Of a DNA stretch of 64,000 bases, positions 1 through 10,974 are shown one piece after another. Where the stretch lies: NCBI GenBank assembly GCA_029255685.2, contig CM055318.2, positions 69,659,136 through 69,723,135 on the forward strand. Reading direction: 5' to 3'. This stretch comes from Silene conica (lineage: Eukaryota; Streptophyta; Magnoliopsida; Caryophyllales; Caryophyllaceae). The number at the start of each line of letters is the position of its first letter. Positions within the stretch are counted from its first letter, which is position 1. The translations under genes and the position numbers were made by a program. The notes under the pieces are model-generated. The model did not search any database. It had not been told where the DNA came from and saw only the letters and a list, made by a program, of their open reading frames with translations.

Positions 1-1139
1 CCAAATAATACATTTACTTTTTTCAAGTTTGAAAACGCACGTTTTACATGTTTAATATCTTTAACTACATATTTGTAAAAATTATAAACGCTATATATTT
101 TGAATGTACTTGTAAAGAAGACGAATTAAACCAGACTCTACATGAATATATTTTTTCTTATGTATTAAGAGCAAATTGAAATTGAAAGTTCAACCGTGCA
201 TAACTTACGAAATAGAAATGTATTTTGGATAAAAATAAAGTGGGTATGTCATAATCAAATTAATTACTTGTGTGTGATACTAGAATTTTAGGTTACATTT
301 TATGGGGACACTAGACACCTAAATAAAGACACTTATTAAAACAGGAGTGTAACATTTGGACATTTGTTTCAAGCAAATAAATAAATAAATGACGATTATA
401 GCGCAAAACATCACAATTTAAAAACCAAAATTTAAGATCAAACATGTACGGAAACTCGGAAAGGGCCTTTTATTAGAATCATAATTTTTATTAAAGTATT
501 TACGGAATTAACTATTTTCAAATTTTAATTCTCTATTTTAACCATTTTTGAAATTTAACAAAAACATTTTTTTTAAGGGAAAATCATTTCATTAATCAAA
601 AGTCTCATTGTCGTTACAACATATGTCAATGACAGGACACAAAACGACTAAAATCAAATAAACTACATTCTCGATCAACAGAAAATTTTTAAACTTGATG
701 GGCTCATGAGACGCTTCTGCACATCCTCTAACATATCGCCTTATCCGGCTTTTCGCAGGAGGGTCTCCAAATTTTCTAAAGCATTGACAAGAATTCAGTT
801 CTTTTGACCAAAAAGTTTGTAATGAACAATCTGACAACAGTTTTATCTCCATAGGATCAACAATGAAGGCGCCGATCTTCCACTTAATTCTTGAACCTCT
901 CAATTAGAGAGAAAAATCTCACCACACGATGAGATCAGACTCACCAAAAGCTGAGTACAAAACTCACCAAAAGGTGAGAACAAAACTCACACAAAGGTGA
1001 GAATAAAACTCACAAAAAGTGAGAACAAGTCTCCAATAAAGGAGAGGTAATAACTTATTAGAGTAAAAAATTATAAAAAGAACGAAACGGAAAATTTGGG
1101 GCTTACCTCCACCAGAAAAGGTAGACGGCAACCCCAAAG
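1..1139. other. AT-rich intergenic DNA, no recognised gene
   Basis: No gene is recognised. A 103-codon open frame on the minus strand (592-903) lacks an ATG and matches no family I know. Further along the minus strand, about 1105-1150 looks like a gene-start remnant: a telo-box-like AAACCCTAA near 1150 is followed by a short frame and a GTAAGC donor-like site near 1107. This could be an old captured 5' exon, but nothing confirms it. The stretch 917-1047 holds the hairpin array listed separately. Confidence 0.3.
917..1047. repeat. Run of short hairpin-forming repeats
   Basis: Six consecutive degenerate units of about 20-25 bp, each a small inverted repeat around an A-rich loop (for example CTCACCAAAAGGTGAG), joined by AACAAAA-type linkers. 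The last unit has CTCC/GGAG stems, so stem bases change in a compensating way. Function unknown. Confidence 0.6.
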
Positions 1140-1441
1140 ATGTTGAATTAGGGTTTAGGTTTTTTTAGACAGAAAATAGAGAGAGATCTTTTTTCCTTTT
1201 CCAACGTAGGCCATGATTTTATTTTACCCTAATTAATAAGCTCTAATTGAAATTTGAGAAACATAAACAATCTAGACAATGGCTAGTTTGAGAAATAAAT
1301 TTAGCAAAATGACTAATTTGGTAAAAAAAATAGACAATATTAAACTTAAATAATTTTCCATGATAACAATTACTAATATGTACATATTTTTTAACCCGTG
1401 AATATCGAAAAATATATTTTATAAATCTATATAATTACTTA

Positions 1442-1631
1442 CTACCTCCATTCTTTTTATATCGGCCCATTTCCCGTTTGGACACTATTCACAATCGAGT
1501 ATTCAACGTCATTTTTCTCTCAATCCGTTCACGGAAATATATTCGTGTGAGATCTTTTTTTGATTGTCTTGATAAGATGATTAAGAATATCAAACTTTTA
1601 TAATTGGGTGATATAAAAAGAATGGAGGGAG
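1442..1631. mobile_element. Stowaway-type MITE
   Basis: A 190-bp element with terminal inverted repeats of about 20 bp: CTACCTCCATTCTTTTTATAT on the left against CTCCCTCCATTCTTTTTATAT on the reverse complement of the right. TA dinucleotides flank both ends (1440-1441 and 1632-1633). The CTCCCTCC terminus and TA duplication are the known hallmarks of Stowaway (Tc1/mariner) MITEs. No coding capacity. Confidence 0.85.
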
Positions 1632-1709
1632 TATTATTCTAAATTTTTAGAATTTTTCATTGAGCATACGTGTCTTTTATATAAAAGTTGTAGTAAATAT
1701 AAAAAAAAA

Positions 1710-2554
1710 GGGATATTCTACATGGTACCACTAGTACAAAAAACCCCTATCGTGTCGCAGCTATCGTGACGGTTCTAATGAAAACGACATAAAAGACAAA
1801 AAAAATTGGCGGGAATGGATTTTTTAGCTTATAGGGAGTCTATTGTGACGGTTTTAATAAATAACCGTCACGATAAAATAAATTATTTGTGTCGGTTGTA
1901 TAAGTCAGAACCGTCACCATAGATCATTTGTGACGGTTATTTCTACAACTGACATAAAAAATGACACTAAAAATAGTGATAAATAGCAACCCTTCTTTAT
2001 CAAAAACCGTCACTAAAAAACATACATGACATTTATTATCACATGACATAAGGACTTTTTAAAACATACATGGTACCCCTAATTGTTGTCATTATCACTA
2101 CGTGTACCCCTAAACTTTATTTTCCGTCAATTCAACTCATTTTTAAGCTTTAAGTGATAACTTGAGCGCGTAAGGAAGTTTGTCATTTATTATCACATGA
2201 CATAAGGACTATATTAGGCTCAATATCCATCTTGATACTAAAATTTATAGATATACATTGGCTAAAAAAAAGGTGAAAGAAAAATTATTGATCTTTGCCA
2301 AATTATCACGTCCAAATTAAGAATGGATATTAATTCTAATAGAGTCTTTATGTCATGAGATGATAAATGTCAAATTTGGTTATGCGCCTAAGTAATCATT
2401 TAACGCTTAAAAATGAGTTTAATTGACAAAAACTAAAGTTTAGGGGTACACGTAGTGATAATAACAACAATTAGGGGTATCATGTATGTTTTAAAAAGTG
2501 TAGGGGTATCATGTAGAAAGTCGAAAAATTGAGGGGTACCATATAGAATATCCC
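1710..2554. mobile_element. Foldback/MULE-type MITE with long inverted repeats
   Basis: The ends are inverted copies (GGGATATTCTACATGGTAC at left; the reverse complement of the right end is GGGATATTCTATATGGTACC). Inner arms near 2060-2150 and 2400-2500 are also inverted. Nine A residues flank each side (1701-1709 and 2555-2563), which fits a 9-bp Mutator-like duplication, although poly-A is weak evidence. The left arm is interrupted by a CACTA end at 1729. No coding potential. Confidence 0.65.
1729..2025 (+). mobile_element. CACTA terminal fragment
   Basis: Begins with CACTAGTACAAAAA, a CACTA-superfamily terminus, followed by repeated GTGACGGTT/AACCGTCAC motifs in both orientations, as in subterminal transposase-binding arrays. 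It sits inside the left arm of the foldback element. I found no matching right terminus, so this is a fragment or a very small deletion derivative; the right boundary is approximate. Confidence 0.6.
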
Positions 2555-2562
2555 AAAAAAAA

Positions 2563-2906
2563 AAAAAAAAACAAATATGTCTTAATTTATGAAATTAAAA
2601 AATTAAATGGGAAGGCAAGTAAAATGGTAGTATTTTTTCCAAGCATTATTTGATTTGATTTTGAGATTTAATATTGCACTTTATCAATTAGCTCATATTT
2701 TAAACGTTGATTTTCTTTATCATAAGAATCTGAAAATGAACAGGGCTGATATATTAAATAAGACATGAGTCAATATAATTCACATCCTTAAAGATAAGTC
2801 TGCTTTAACATAAGTGTGACATTTATAAAAATAAGATATGTACAAATAAATATTGAAAGAAAAAAGTATAAGTTGTCAATATCCATGTGATGTTGGAAAC
2901 TATATA
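2563..2906. other. AT-rich spacer
   Basis: Between the foldback element and the Pack-CACTA. I see no open frame, repeat or motif of note. Confidence 0.5.
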
Positions 2907-2929
2907 CATTAGTACAAAAACCCTCTATT

Positions 2930-3290
2930 GCGTCAGTTCTAAATGACCAATTGCGTCAGTTTTGGTTTGACGTAAATGGAGGGGGCGTTTATTGATACGT
3001 CAGTTTTAAAACTGACGCAAAAGGTTAACATTTGCGCCAGTTCTATCACAACAACTGACGCAAAAACACCCTTTTTGCATCAGTTGTTGTGATAGAACTG
3101 ACGCAAATAGTGTAAAATATGCGTCAGTTTTGTTTAGAACTGACTCTTTTGCTCCTATTTTTTGCATCAGTTTTTCTGTAACTGACGCAAATAGTGTAGT
3201 ATATGCGTCAGTTATTGTTTAGAACTGACTCATTTGCTCTTATTTTTTGCGTCAGTTATTTCTTAGAACTGACTCTTTTGCTCTTATGTT
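2930..3290. repeat. CACTA subterminal repeats, left array
   Basis: About a dozen copies, in both orientations, of a TTGCGTCAGTT/AACTGACGCAA motif spaced roughly 20-40 bp apart. By analogy with TNPA sites in En/Spm these are probably transposase-binding sites. Confidence 0.75.
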
Positions 3291-3615
3291 TTTAAAAAAA
3301 TATAAAAATTCGCTACCGAAATTTCGGTAGCACCAACCCATAAAGCTGATACCCAAAAATTTAAAACTACTTGCATTAAGATTTCCAACCAAAGGACATT
3401 ACACTTCATTCCATCAACGTTCCAAATACAATCCAAAGTACAAATAATCGCACAAACGTCTTAGTGTTACTAAGCTAATCTATACTAAATATTTCAGCGT
3501 AAACTACAATGATATTTGCAATCAGAATTGTATCTACTTCACAAAAGAAGTGCATACAACTTGTGAGCCAGTATTGTTTTACTCCATATTCTAAAACTAA
3601 CAAAATAACGATTTG

Positions 3616-4560
3616 TTGGCTATTAGCTGAACCTCTGCAAGCACCATACTGCCATCTTGGAAAGTCACTCTCCCGTCTTCATGTGCTCTATCTATCTGCA
3701 ATGTTAATGATGCAGAATATTAGGTTATCAATTAGTTGGAATCCAACAACAATAAGTGTCATCAGTATTATTTTACGACGGCCACCCTTTCTTACCCTAG
3801 GCGAGTGGTTTTACCATGGGATGGAGCCACATGTTATTATAACCAGGTTGCTTTCCAACTTGTCCTGCTGGTTGAGATCTGGATGCTACATGGACCTCTT
3901 TAGCAAACTTGGCAAGGTCCGTACAAATGTCGACAACGCTAGCAGAACTTCCTATCAACACTATAACCTGATAAAAATAAAATACATTAAAATTAGCAGA
4001 TCAATATGTTATCAAACACATCAGAAAGATATAGATTGAAATTACACAGTAAAGGTGAATAATTTACAAGCATAAGAGATTAAAAAACTAAAGAAACGAC
4101 CAAGTCATTAAAGAATTTGAGTCCATATATAACATATTTGGTCTTGATATGGCTCTGGTGTTCGATAATTGTCCCTATGGATTTGCTTCCATGGCCAAAG
4201 TTCAATACCTACAACTACAAGATAGCATCAAGTCATACAGATTAGTGATATTAAGAAATGGTTTCTGAATAAACACAATATCTTCACAAAGACCAGCATC
4301 AGAAATACTCCAAAATTAGCAGTCAGTCACCTAAATAATTTGGTAGACCCCAAATTTTTCTAATATGACTCATATTGCTAGTATGTTTGCCAATATAGTT
4401 ACGAATATTTTTGGATATCAAACAAGACACGAATGAAGTACGCAAACAAACAATCTAAGGCAAACCTACAAAACATGATCAAGGTAAGATATAAAGGACT
4501 CGTAATGCAAACTTACAAGGGATGTCAGCAATTCGAGGTTCAGTGTAATGTCCATTGCAG
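3616..4560 (-). pseudogene. Captured flavin-containing monooxygenase exons
   Basis: Four exon pieces read in order on the minus strand. About 4517-4560 encodes CNGHYTEPRIADIP and ends at a GTAAGT donor. About 4139-4208 encodes WPWKQIHRDNYRTPEPYQDQ after a TTGTAG acceptor. About 3797-3967 starts with VIVLIGSSASVVDI, the second nucleotide-binding segment, and continues through a PGYNNMWLH motif. About 3616-3695 encodes a piece starting IDRAHEDGRVTFQDGS. The order and motifs match plant FMO GS-OX/YUCCA-type monooxygenases, which S-oxygenate small substrates using FAD and NADPH. The FAD-binding N-terminus and C-terminus are missing, and low-complexity DNA replaces sequence upstream of the first piece. 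Not functional; carried inside a CACTA element. Confidence 0.8.
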
Positions 4561-4990
4561 AGCAGCAACAGGTCAATGGTACAGTAGCAGCAACTGTTGT
4601 ACAACACCAAGCAGCTAGAGCAACAGCAACGCAGCAAAGTAGCAGCAAGAACACGCAACAACAGTAATAAAAAGAAATCACATCAGCAATTAACAACAAA
4701 ACATGGGCAAGCAGCGGCAGTAACACAGGAGACAACAATAACAACAACACAGCGCAAGGGCAGCAGCAGCCCACCACGCAGCATTAACTGCGCTACAATA
4801 GCAATAATAGAGAGTGGTAGAAGCGGCTACAGCGACCAGGAGTAGCAGTGCAGTTGTCACAGAGAACAGTAGCAATTAAAGACGTGGCAGCATCTTATAA
4901 CAAGACCCACAAAAGCAGTAGCAGTAGCTTAACAACATGGGACAACACACAAGCAATAGTAATAACAGAACAGCGGTAGTGCTAGTGTGC
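4560..4990. repeat. CAG/CAA-rich low-complexity tract
   Basis: Degenerate run of CAR triplets (AGCAGCAACA and similar) for over 400 bp, directly abutting the FMO exon piece. Several overlapping open frames here are low-complexity artefacts rich in Gln/Asn/Ser on plus and Cys/Leu/Val on minus. Confidence 0.75.
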
Positions 4991-5228
4991 CTAGCCTCTG
5001 ATTTATGAAGAGGAGTGTCCGTACAACATCCAATTCTCCCACAGAATACAATATTGCGATATAAATCAAAAATCTTCTCACTATCACAAACATAAGATAA
5101 GAACTATCCTTAAAAGCTCCAGCAAAACCAAACTAAATTAACCCATTACGCCTTAAAGATATATGAAGGGGCAAATCAAAACTACTCAAACTGGTAAAAA
5201 ATCTTATGTACATTCTAAATAGTTCAAC

Positions 5229-5287
5229 CTTATTGAATTTGGGTCTCGGACATCATACATTCTTGTTAGCTTTTCCTTAAATTCAGC
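5229..5287 (-). pseudogene. RPS24: Captured ribosomal protein eS24 exon
   Basis: Reads AEFKEKLTRMYDVRDPNSI after a CTTCAG acceptor and ends before a GTTGAAC donor-like site. This matches the conserved central segment of eukaryotic small-subunit ribosomal protein eS24 (AELKEKLARMYEVKDPN in plants, from memory). Only one 59-bp exon is present, with a few substitutions relative to the strongly conserved family. It lies between the FMO and KNOX fragments in the same orientation and cannot encode a ribosomal protein. Confidence 0.7.
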
Positions 5288-5649
5288 CTGAAGGTAAGTA
5301 TAAGATAACCAATGTGTTAATAGTAGCAAAAAAGCAAGGTAAATAACTAACAAACCTGAATACAATCATTATCAAAAGTTAATAACTAGCAAAAAAAAGA
5401 CGAAATAAACAGCCCTAAAAAGATGACTAAAATAGCTATAAAAGCTTCTTTTGCGCAGAAACAGCCCTAAAGTCGCAGGATGTCCAATGTTGGAGGTCTT
5501 GAAAAATTACCTTTTGCGTTTGCATTTTATTGCAGTTGAACTCAGGTAAAATACAGCAAGTAAAATACAGCAAGAATATAAGTCATCAAATCACCTGGAT
5601 AGCATTCGAAGCAAATTTCACTAAATTTCTTTTCAGTAAAATCAAATAC

Positions 5650-6235
5650 CTGTTTAAGTTCATGCTTAAGCTCCTGCCTTACACGTTCCATGAGCGATCT
5701 TTCACTCTTAGTTGGTACCAGAGGTCCGAACCCCATGGTGTCCGGACTGTCAAAATTTCCGTCAAACAAGTTACTTTCACTATCGACTGGATCATCGTCT
5801 TCTTCATCTGAGATAGTTGCTCCTCTACCTTCAGTCCTTCACCAGGACATATTCCTGCACATGATAGAATAAACAAGTATCAGCATTACAATTTTCAATT
5901 TTTTACACTACCCAGCAAACGGATTTCCAGTACAAAAGCTTATATGATACAGTTGTATGCAGATGGATTTAGGCTGACCTCACGCATACACGTGTCATTT
6001 TAACCGAAAAAGGCTAAGCTACGAGCAATGTACATGTCAGTTAGCTTAGCTACTGATAACGTACACAGGAACAACCTTTGTGGCTCGGAGTATATATATT
6101 ACATTGCCACCGAAAGAAAATGAATGCCTCTCAAGCCAAGCTTTGAAGAGATTGCGCGATATCCCAGCAAGCCATCACAGCTTCCATAGCATGGACGCGG
6201 ACATGCTGTTGTAGTTGCTCTTTAAAGGAACATAG
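5650..6235 (-). pseudogene. Captured class II KNOX homeobox gene exons
   Basis: Two exons. 6135-6235 encodes [20 protein letters not shown] and continues MACWDI, the end of the KNOX2 domain, then hits a stop. 5650-5854 encodes the linker [20 protein letters not shown] and the ELK motif [18 protein letters not shown], ending at a GTATTT donor. The sequence is closest to KNAT3/4/5-type class II KNOX proteins, transcription factors that pair with BELL homeodomain partners. The homeodomain and KNOX1 are absent, and a frame slip near 5815 breaks the second exon. A non-functional captured copy. Confidence 0.85.
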
Positions 6236-6299
6236 CTAGAGTAGATAATGTATCTACAATGCAACACAAGGGAAAACACATAAATACAGTAACACTTAT

Positions 6300-7170
6300 C
6301 GAAAACAAAAGCAGTAGTAGTAAGAGACTAATAGTTAGTATCTTTCACCAATCATCTTAATAAAAAAGCAATCAGTTTACTTAAAACCAGATGAGATAGA
6401 CTTAGCAGTAGTAAGTGACTAATAGTTAGTATCTTTCACCAATCGTCTAGGGTTGAAAGCAAGCTAGGCTAGTCCTTCTAATAGATTATAAAGAAGTTTT
6501 CCTATCTAAACTCTAAATAAGGTCTTTCATCAGATGAGACAAACTTAGCAGTAGATGTTATCTTTCCTTTTGCCGCTTGAGAAGATGCTCTATCTACGAC
6601 TGTCTTTTCTCCTACTTGTTTCTCAAGAGAGGTCTTTAAAGACTAGGGTGAGAAGTCTGAGAACTCCTATACTATATAATGTAGCATAGTAGACCAGAGC
6701 AGTACTGGCGGCAATGGCAGGCTATATGCTTAACATCCTCCTACCCTTAGACACGAAAGCAAAAGCAGCGCCATTTATTTGCATCTTTTAAAAGACCTTT
6801 ATTTAACCTTGTACAACTTTGCTCGTTGAAAGGGGAATGGAATATCAACAAAATGCTATTAAAAAGAAAAGGCTTGGTAAAAAATGCACGGGTAGTACTG
6901 TGCTTGGGGTTTTTCGAATGTTCAAATGAAAGCACGAGGCTTGATATCCGCGGGTGATAAAGTTCAAGACAATTTAATATGATTCTACACTGCATTATTT
7001 GCTCCTTTAGTATAGTAGTTTAGTAAATAGAGGTGATATAGACTTTAGGATCTACTACCCACTTCGGTTAAGGGAGTCAGTTCTTCTTCTTCTTCTCGTT
7101 GTGAGAGGGGTTTCTGTACTGCCTGAATACGAAAATCTATAATGAATATGTCGCATTTCCTCTTTTCTTT
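6300..7170. other. Moderate-GC stretch of unknown origin, with internal duplication
   Basis: Less AT-rich than its surroundings. It holds two near-identical copies of an AGCAGTAGTAAG...AGTTAGTATCTTTCACC segment (about 6311 and 6403) and a third partial copy near 6540. An 82-codon minus frame (6747-6995) matches nothing I know. The texture recalls plant mitochondrial spacer DNA, but that is an impression only. Confidence 0.25.
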
Positions 7171-7234
7171 ATAAAATGAGATAGACGCCGACAATTATAA
7201 CAAGTAAATACTGATGCACAAAGCTCCAAAATAC

Positions 7235-7291
7235 CTGAATATGGTCTCCGCGAGGAGGCTTTCTTCCTCCATTTTCAGGGACATTCACAAT
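7235..7291 (-). pseudogene. CLPX: Captured ClpX exon
   Basis: A 57-bp exon between a TTAG acceptor and a CAG/GTATTT donor encodes IVNVPENGGRKPPRGDHIQ. This matches the segment of mitochondrial-type ClpX AAA+ unfoldases that precedes the DTxxILFICGGAF motif. One exon only, so no function. It is the fourth host gene sampled in this CACTA element and again lies on the minus strand. The adjacent 7540-7740 stretch may be further captured sequence but is unidentified. Confidence 0.65.
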
Positions 7292-7766
7292 CTAATAAAA
7301 AGCAAAGATGTAAGAATTTTTCATATATAAGGTACTATTCAAAATCACTAACTTCATACAAAAACCCCAAATTTTGTGTCAACTAACCCTAAATCCAGAT
7401 GAAGAATTAACTTTTAAAAGTATATAAATCGAATATGACCAACAAACTAACGACTAAGTTCTAAACTATTAATAAAACTATTATGAAATTGAAAAAACAG
7501 TGCAAGGATAATTAAATTACCTGATTCTAAATAACTAATGGTTGTTCTAAGCGACGACAAAAGGACTGCGGCATGGTGACGGACGATGTGCGACGGCAGG
7601 AGGAGGTTGGTGATGGTGGTCAGGTAATGGGACGATCATGAACTAGCAGACCTAGGGTTTTGTGATTGGTAGGAGTAGTAGGTTTCGGTGATGAAGGCAT
7701 GGAACTAATAGACGGGGTTGAGTTTCTGAGAGCGAGTATATGAGTGTTTTTTTTAATTAAATATCA

Positions 7767-9965
7767 CTAGATTTCATGCCCGGGTAATATCTTGACATGG
7801 CTTTAAAGTAATAATCGTAACAATTTATCTTCTAAAAATACTTTGTATAATAGGCATATATAGATAATAATTGAAGTATGATTGTTTTCAATGACAATGA
7901 ACGTCAAATGTATCATCATCAATGGAACAACATGGAACATTGAACATTGAAACGCATGAAACATGATTTTTTCCCCACAGGGGTTTTTTTAGATAGGGAG
8001 TCTCTCTGGCTTCCTTTGTAGTTTGTCTTGGGGTCTTGTATATTTTTTTTCATATCCAATTTATAAGATCATTTGCTTTTCTGCAAAAAAAAAAAATATG
8101 GAACATTGAAACGCATGAAACGAAAACGGAAAGATGTACCTCCGATTTAATGGTTTTGGAAAGACACTTCCATATTACGTATTACTGTCGAAGTAATTTT
8201 CTAGTATATGAAGATAAATTGAAACTCGTTTTTTTTAACATTATGTCGTATTCTTTTTACATTAACTCGTATTTTTATCTTAATAGCTCGTATTTTATCG
8301 TATTAGCTCGTATATATTTTTTTACATTAATTAGCGCGTATTCCTATCTTAATAGCTCGTATTCTTATCTTATTAGGCCCGTATTTTTCTTACATTAGCT
8401 CGTATTCATTTAATTTATTAGCTAATATATTCTTATATGCTCATATTTTTAAGTTCGTGATTCTCTTATATGCTCGTACTTTTTTTTTTACGTTAGCCCG
8501 TATTATTATCTTAAAGCTCGTATTTGTTTTTTTACATTAGCTCGTATTCTTAGCTTAATAGCTCTATTAAGTCGTATTCTTAGGTTAATAGCTTGTGTTC
8601 TTATGTACTCGTATTTTTTAGTTCGCAATTCTCTCAAGTTTTTATTCTTTTTTACATTTCTCGTATATTTTATATATTCGTATTTTGTAGTTTGTATTCT
8701 TTTAATTACAGCTCATAATATTAAGTGCTTAATTTATCATGAAATTTGACGTGTCGCAAATCTGATTTTATTTTTTTAGCTCGAGAAGTGTTTCACGTGT
8801 TTTCATATTCTATTTACATTAGCTCGTATTCTCATCTTAATAGGTCGTATTCTTATGAGCTCATGTATTTAAGTTCGTGATCCTTTTAATCTCATATTCA
8901 TATTCATTTGTGCTCATATTTTGAAGCTCGTCTTATCTTAATAGCTCTTATTGTTTTTTCATTAACTCGTACTTATTTGTGCTTGTTTTTTAAAGCTCGT
9001 TTTATCTAAATAGCTCGTATTATTTTTACATTAACTCGTATTTTTAGCTTAATAGCTCGTATTTTTAGCTTAATAGCTCGTATTCTTTTTATAATAGCTT
9101 GCATTGTTCTTATATTATTTTTCTCCATGATTATTAATTGCTTATGGGGCAGGGGCTTCAATATAGCTATAATTTAATCCACACTATTTTTTTCTTTATC
9201 TTTTCTTTTTTTATTAATTTATTTCAAGCAGTATACAAAATTTGGGCTCTATATTTTATAACTTAAATAATTCACAAAACTTAAACCAATAATATCAATA
9301 GCTCGTATTATTTTTACATTAATTCGTATTTTCAGCTTAATAGTTCGTATTCTTTTTATAATAGTTTGTATTCTTTTTATATTATTTTTCACCGTGAGCT
9401 CGTATTTGTTTTTTTACATTAGCTCGTATTCTTAGCTTAATAACTCTATTAACTCGTATTCTTAGGTTAATAGCTCGTGTTCTTATGTACTCGTATTTTT
9501 TAGTTCGCAATTCTCTCAAGTTTTTATTCTTTTTTACATTTCTCGTATTTTTTATATATTCGTATTTTGTAGTTCGTATTCTTTTTATTACACCTCGTAA
9601 TATTAAGTGCTTAATTTATCATGAAATTTGACGTGTCGCAAATCTGATTTTATTTTTTTTAGCTCGAGAATAGCTTGTATTCTTTTTATATTATTTTTCT
9701 CCGTGATTAGTAATTGCTTATGGGGCAGGGCTTCAATATAGCTATAATTTAATCCACATTATTTTTTTCTTTTTCTTTATCTTTTCTTTTTTTTATTAAT
9801 TTATTTCAAGCAGTATACAAAATCTGGACTCTATATTTTATAAATTAAATAATTCCCAAAATTAAACCAATAATATCAATAGCTCGTATTTCAAGCAGTA
9901 TACAAAATTTGGACTCTATATTTTATAACTTAAATAATTCACAAAATTTAAACCAATAATATCAC
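7767..9965 (-). mobile_element. Non-autonomous Helitron carrying a CTCGTATT minisatellite
   Basis: The 3' terminus (minus strand) ends in CTAG followed by T, preceded by a short GC-rich stem region (CCCGGG) and by about 200 bp closely matching the 3' terminus at 58924. Helitrons end in CTRR after a hairpin and insert between A and T. The bulk is a degenerate array built on CTCGTATT. Longer blocks are duplicated: about 8520-8790 matches 9400-9670, and about 9110-9310 matches 9690-9900. The 5' end is not resolved. No Rep/helicase frame. Confidence 0.6.
8220..9680 (-). repeat. CTCGTATT (AATACGAG) degenerate minisatellite
   Basis: Dozens of CTCGTATT words, spaced mostly 18-28 bp, alternating with TTACATTA and TATCTTAATAG segments. 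The same words recur, inverted, at 50330-50735 and at the window's right edge. Open frames here are repeat artefacts. Confidence 0.8.
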
Positions 9966-9999
9966 TCGAAAACTTCCTCTTTTAAGTATATATATATTG

Positions 10000-10258
10000 A
10001 TTTGCATCAGTTTCACTTACAAATGACGCAAAAATATAATACCAAACACGTCGGTTGGGGTAACAACTGACGCATTAAATCAGAAACATCAGTTCCTCAA
10101 ATAACCGACGCAACAATTACGTCGGTTTCTCTATAGAACCGACGCAAATAGCTGAACTATAGGGCCAAAAACGCACTCCCACGAAAATTAAGTACTTTTT
10201 CCGTCAGTTTTGCTAGAACAGACGTAAATCACTTGACGCAATAGGGGATTTTTGTACT
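10000..10258. repeat. CACTA subterminal repeats, right array
   Basis: TGCGTCAGTT/AACTGACGCA motifs in both orientations up to the right terminus, mirroring the left array at 2930-3290 and supporting a single CACTA element. Confidence 0.7.
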
Positions 10259-10262
10259 ATAA

Positions 10263-10974
10263 TTGAGTAATTGTTCTTAGGAAAATAATTTTTGAAATTG
10301 TATAGCTCTTATATTGAATTAACCATTTTACTCAAACTATTTTACAAACTAGCCATTGTGAAAATTAATTACATTGTTAAAATCTTAACAATGGTTAAAA
10401 TGAGAATCAAATTTAAAAAATGTCAATTTAGGAAATACTTTATTGAAAATTGTCATTTTAGTTAAAGACTCGTATTATATATTCCTTTTACAATTAACAG
10501 AAGAACGTAGAATTGAGACCTGATTATTAAAAAATGAGACATGGATATCAGATGTATTATTAACGAAGGGAGTGTCGCCTGGTGTGGAAGAATTGGATTG
10601 ATGGTAGGAAAAATGAGACTGTAGTGCGCGTGATACACCGCTGAAAAGAAAAAGCTACAAGAACAAAGAAGAAACTTTGGAGATAAAGATGTGAATATTT
10701 TTACCTTTAATTAACGCTTTTTTTTCACAAGCATCATATACTTCTTTAATGCAGAAGCCAAATCAGTTGACGCGGCATTCTAATTTACTAGCATAATCCT
10801 ATGTGGCGACTAATAAGCATCATTAGGAAATTCTTAAAAATAAAAGTTAAGAAATTGATTTATAATCCAACGGAAATAAGGAATGAAAATGGACTATTCC
10901 ATATTCAATTCCTATTTGATAAGAATATAGTAACAACATAAAAAAATAAGTAAAAAAAAAGTTAATTGCGGATT
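10263..10974. other. AT-rich spacer
   Basis: No open frame of note and no clear repeat ends. It may include the unresolved 5' part of Helitron copy A. Confidence 0.4.

Larger units (their letters stand above)
2907..10262. mobile_element. Decayed Pack-CACTA transposon with four captured host-gene fragments
   Basis: The termini are inverted: CATTAGTACAAAAACCCTC at the left and, reverse-complemented, TTATAGTACAAAAATCCCC at the right. Both are mutated versions of CACTAGTACAAAAA. Dense subterminal arrays of TTGCGTCAGTT follow inside each end (2930-3290 and about 10000-10255). No transposase is visible. The interior holds exon pieces of a flavin monooxygenase, ribosomal protein eS24, a KNOX homeobox gene and ClpX, all on the minus strand, then a Helitron insertion. 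I could not define a clean 3-bp target duplication. An alternative is that the fragments arrived by several events before the ends decayed. Confidence 0.72.

Noticed and set aside
592-903. 103-codon minus frame as a gene
   Set aside because: No ATG start, no recognisable domain, and flanked by repeats.
4433-4875. Several overlapping small proteins
   Set aside because: They come from CAG/CAA low-complexity DNA on both strands.
8036-8398. 120-codon frame in the CTCGTATT array
   Set aside because: The repeated LNSSYSYLN-type peptide is simply the translated minisatellite.
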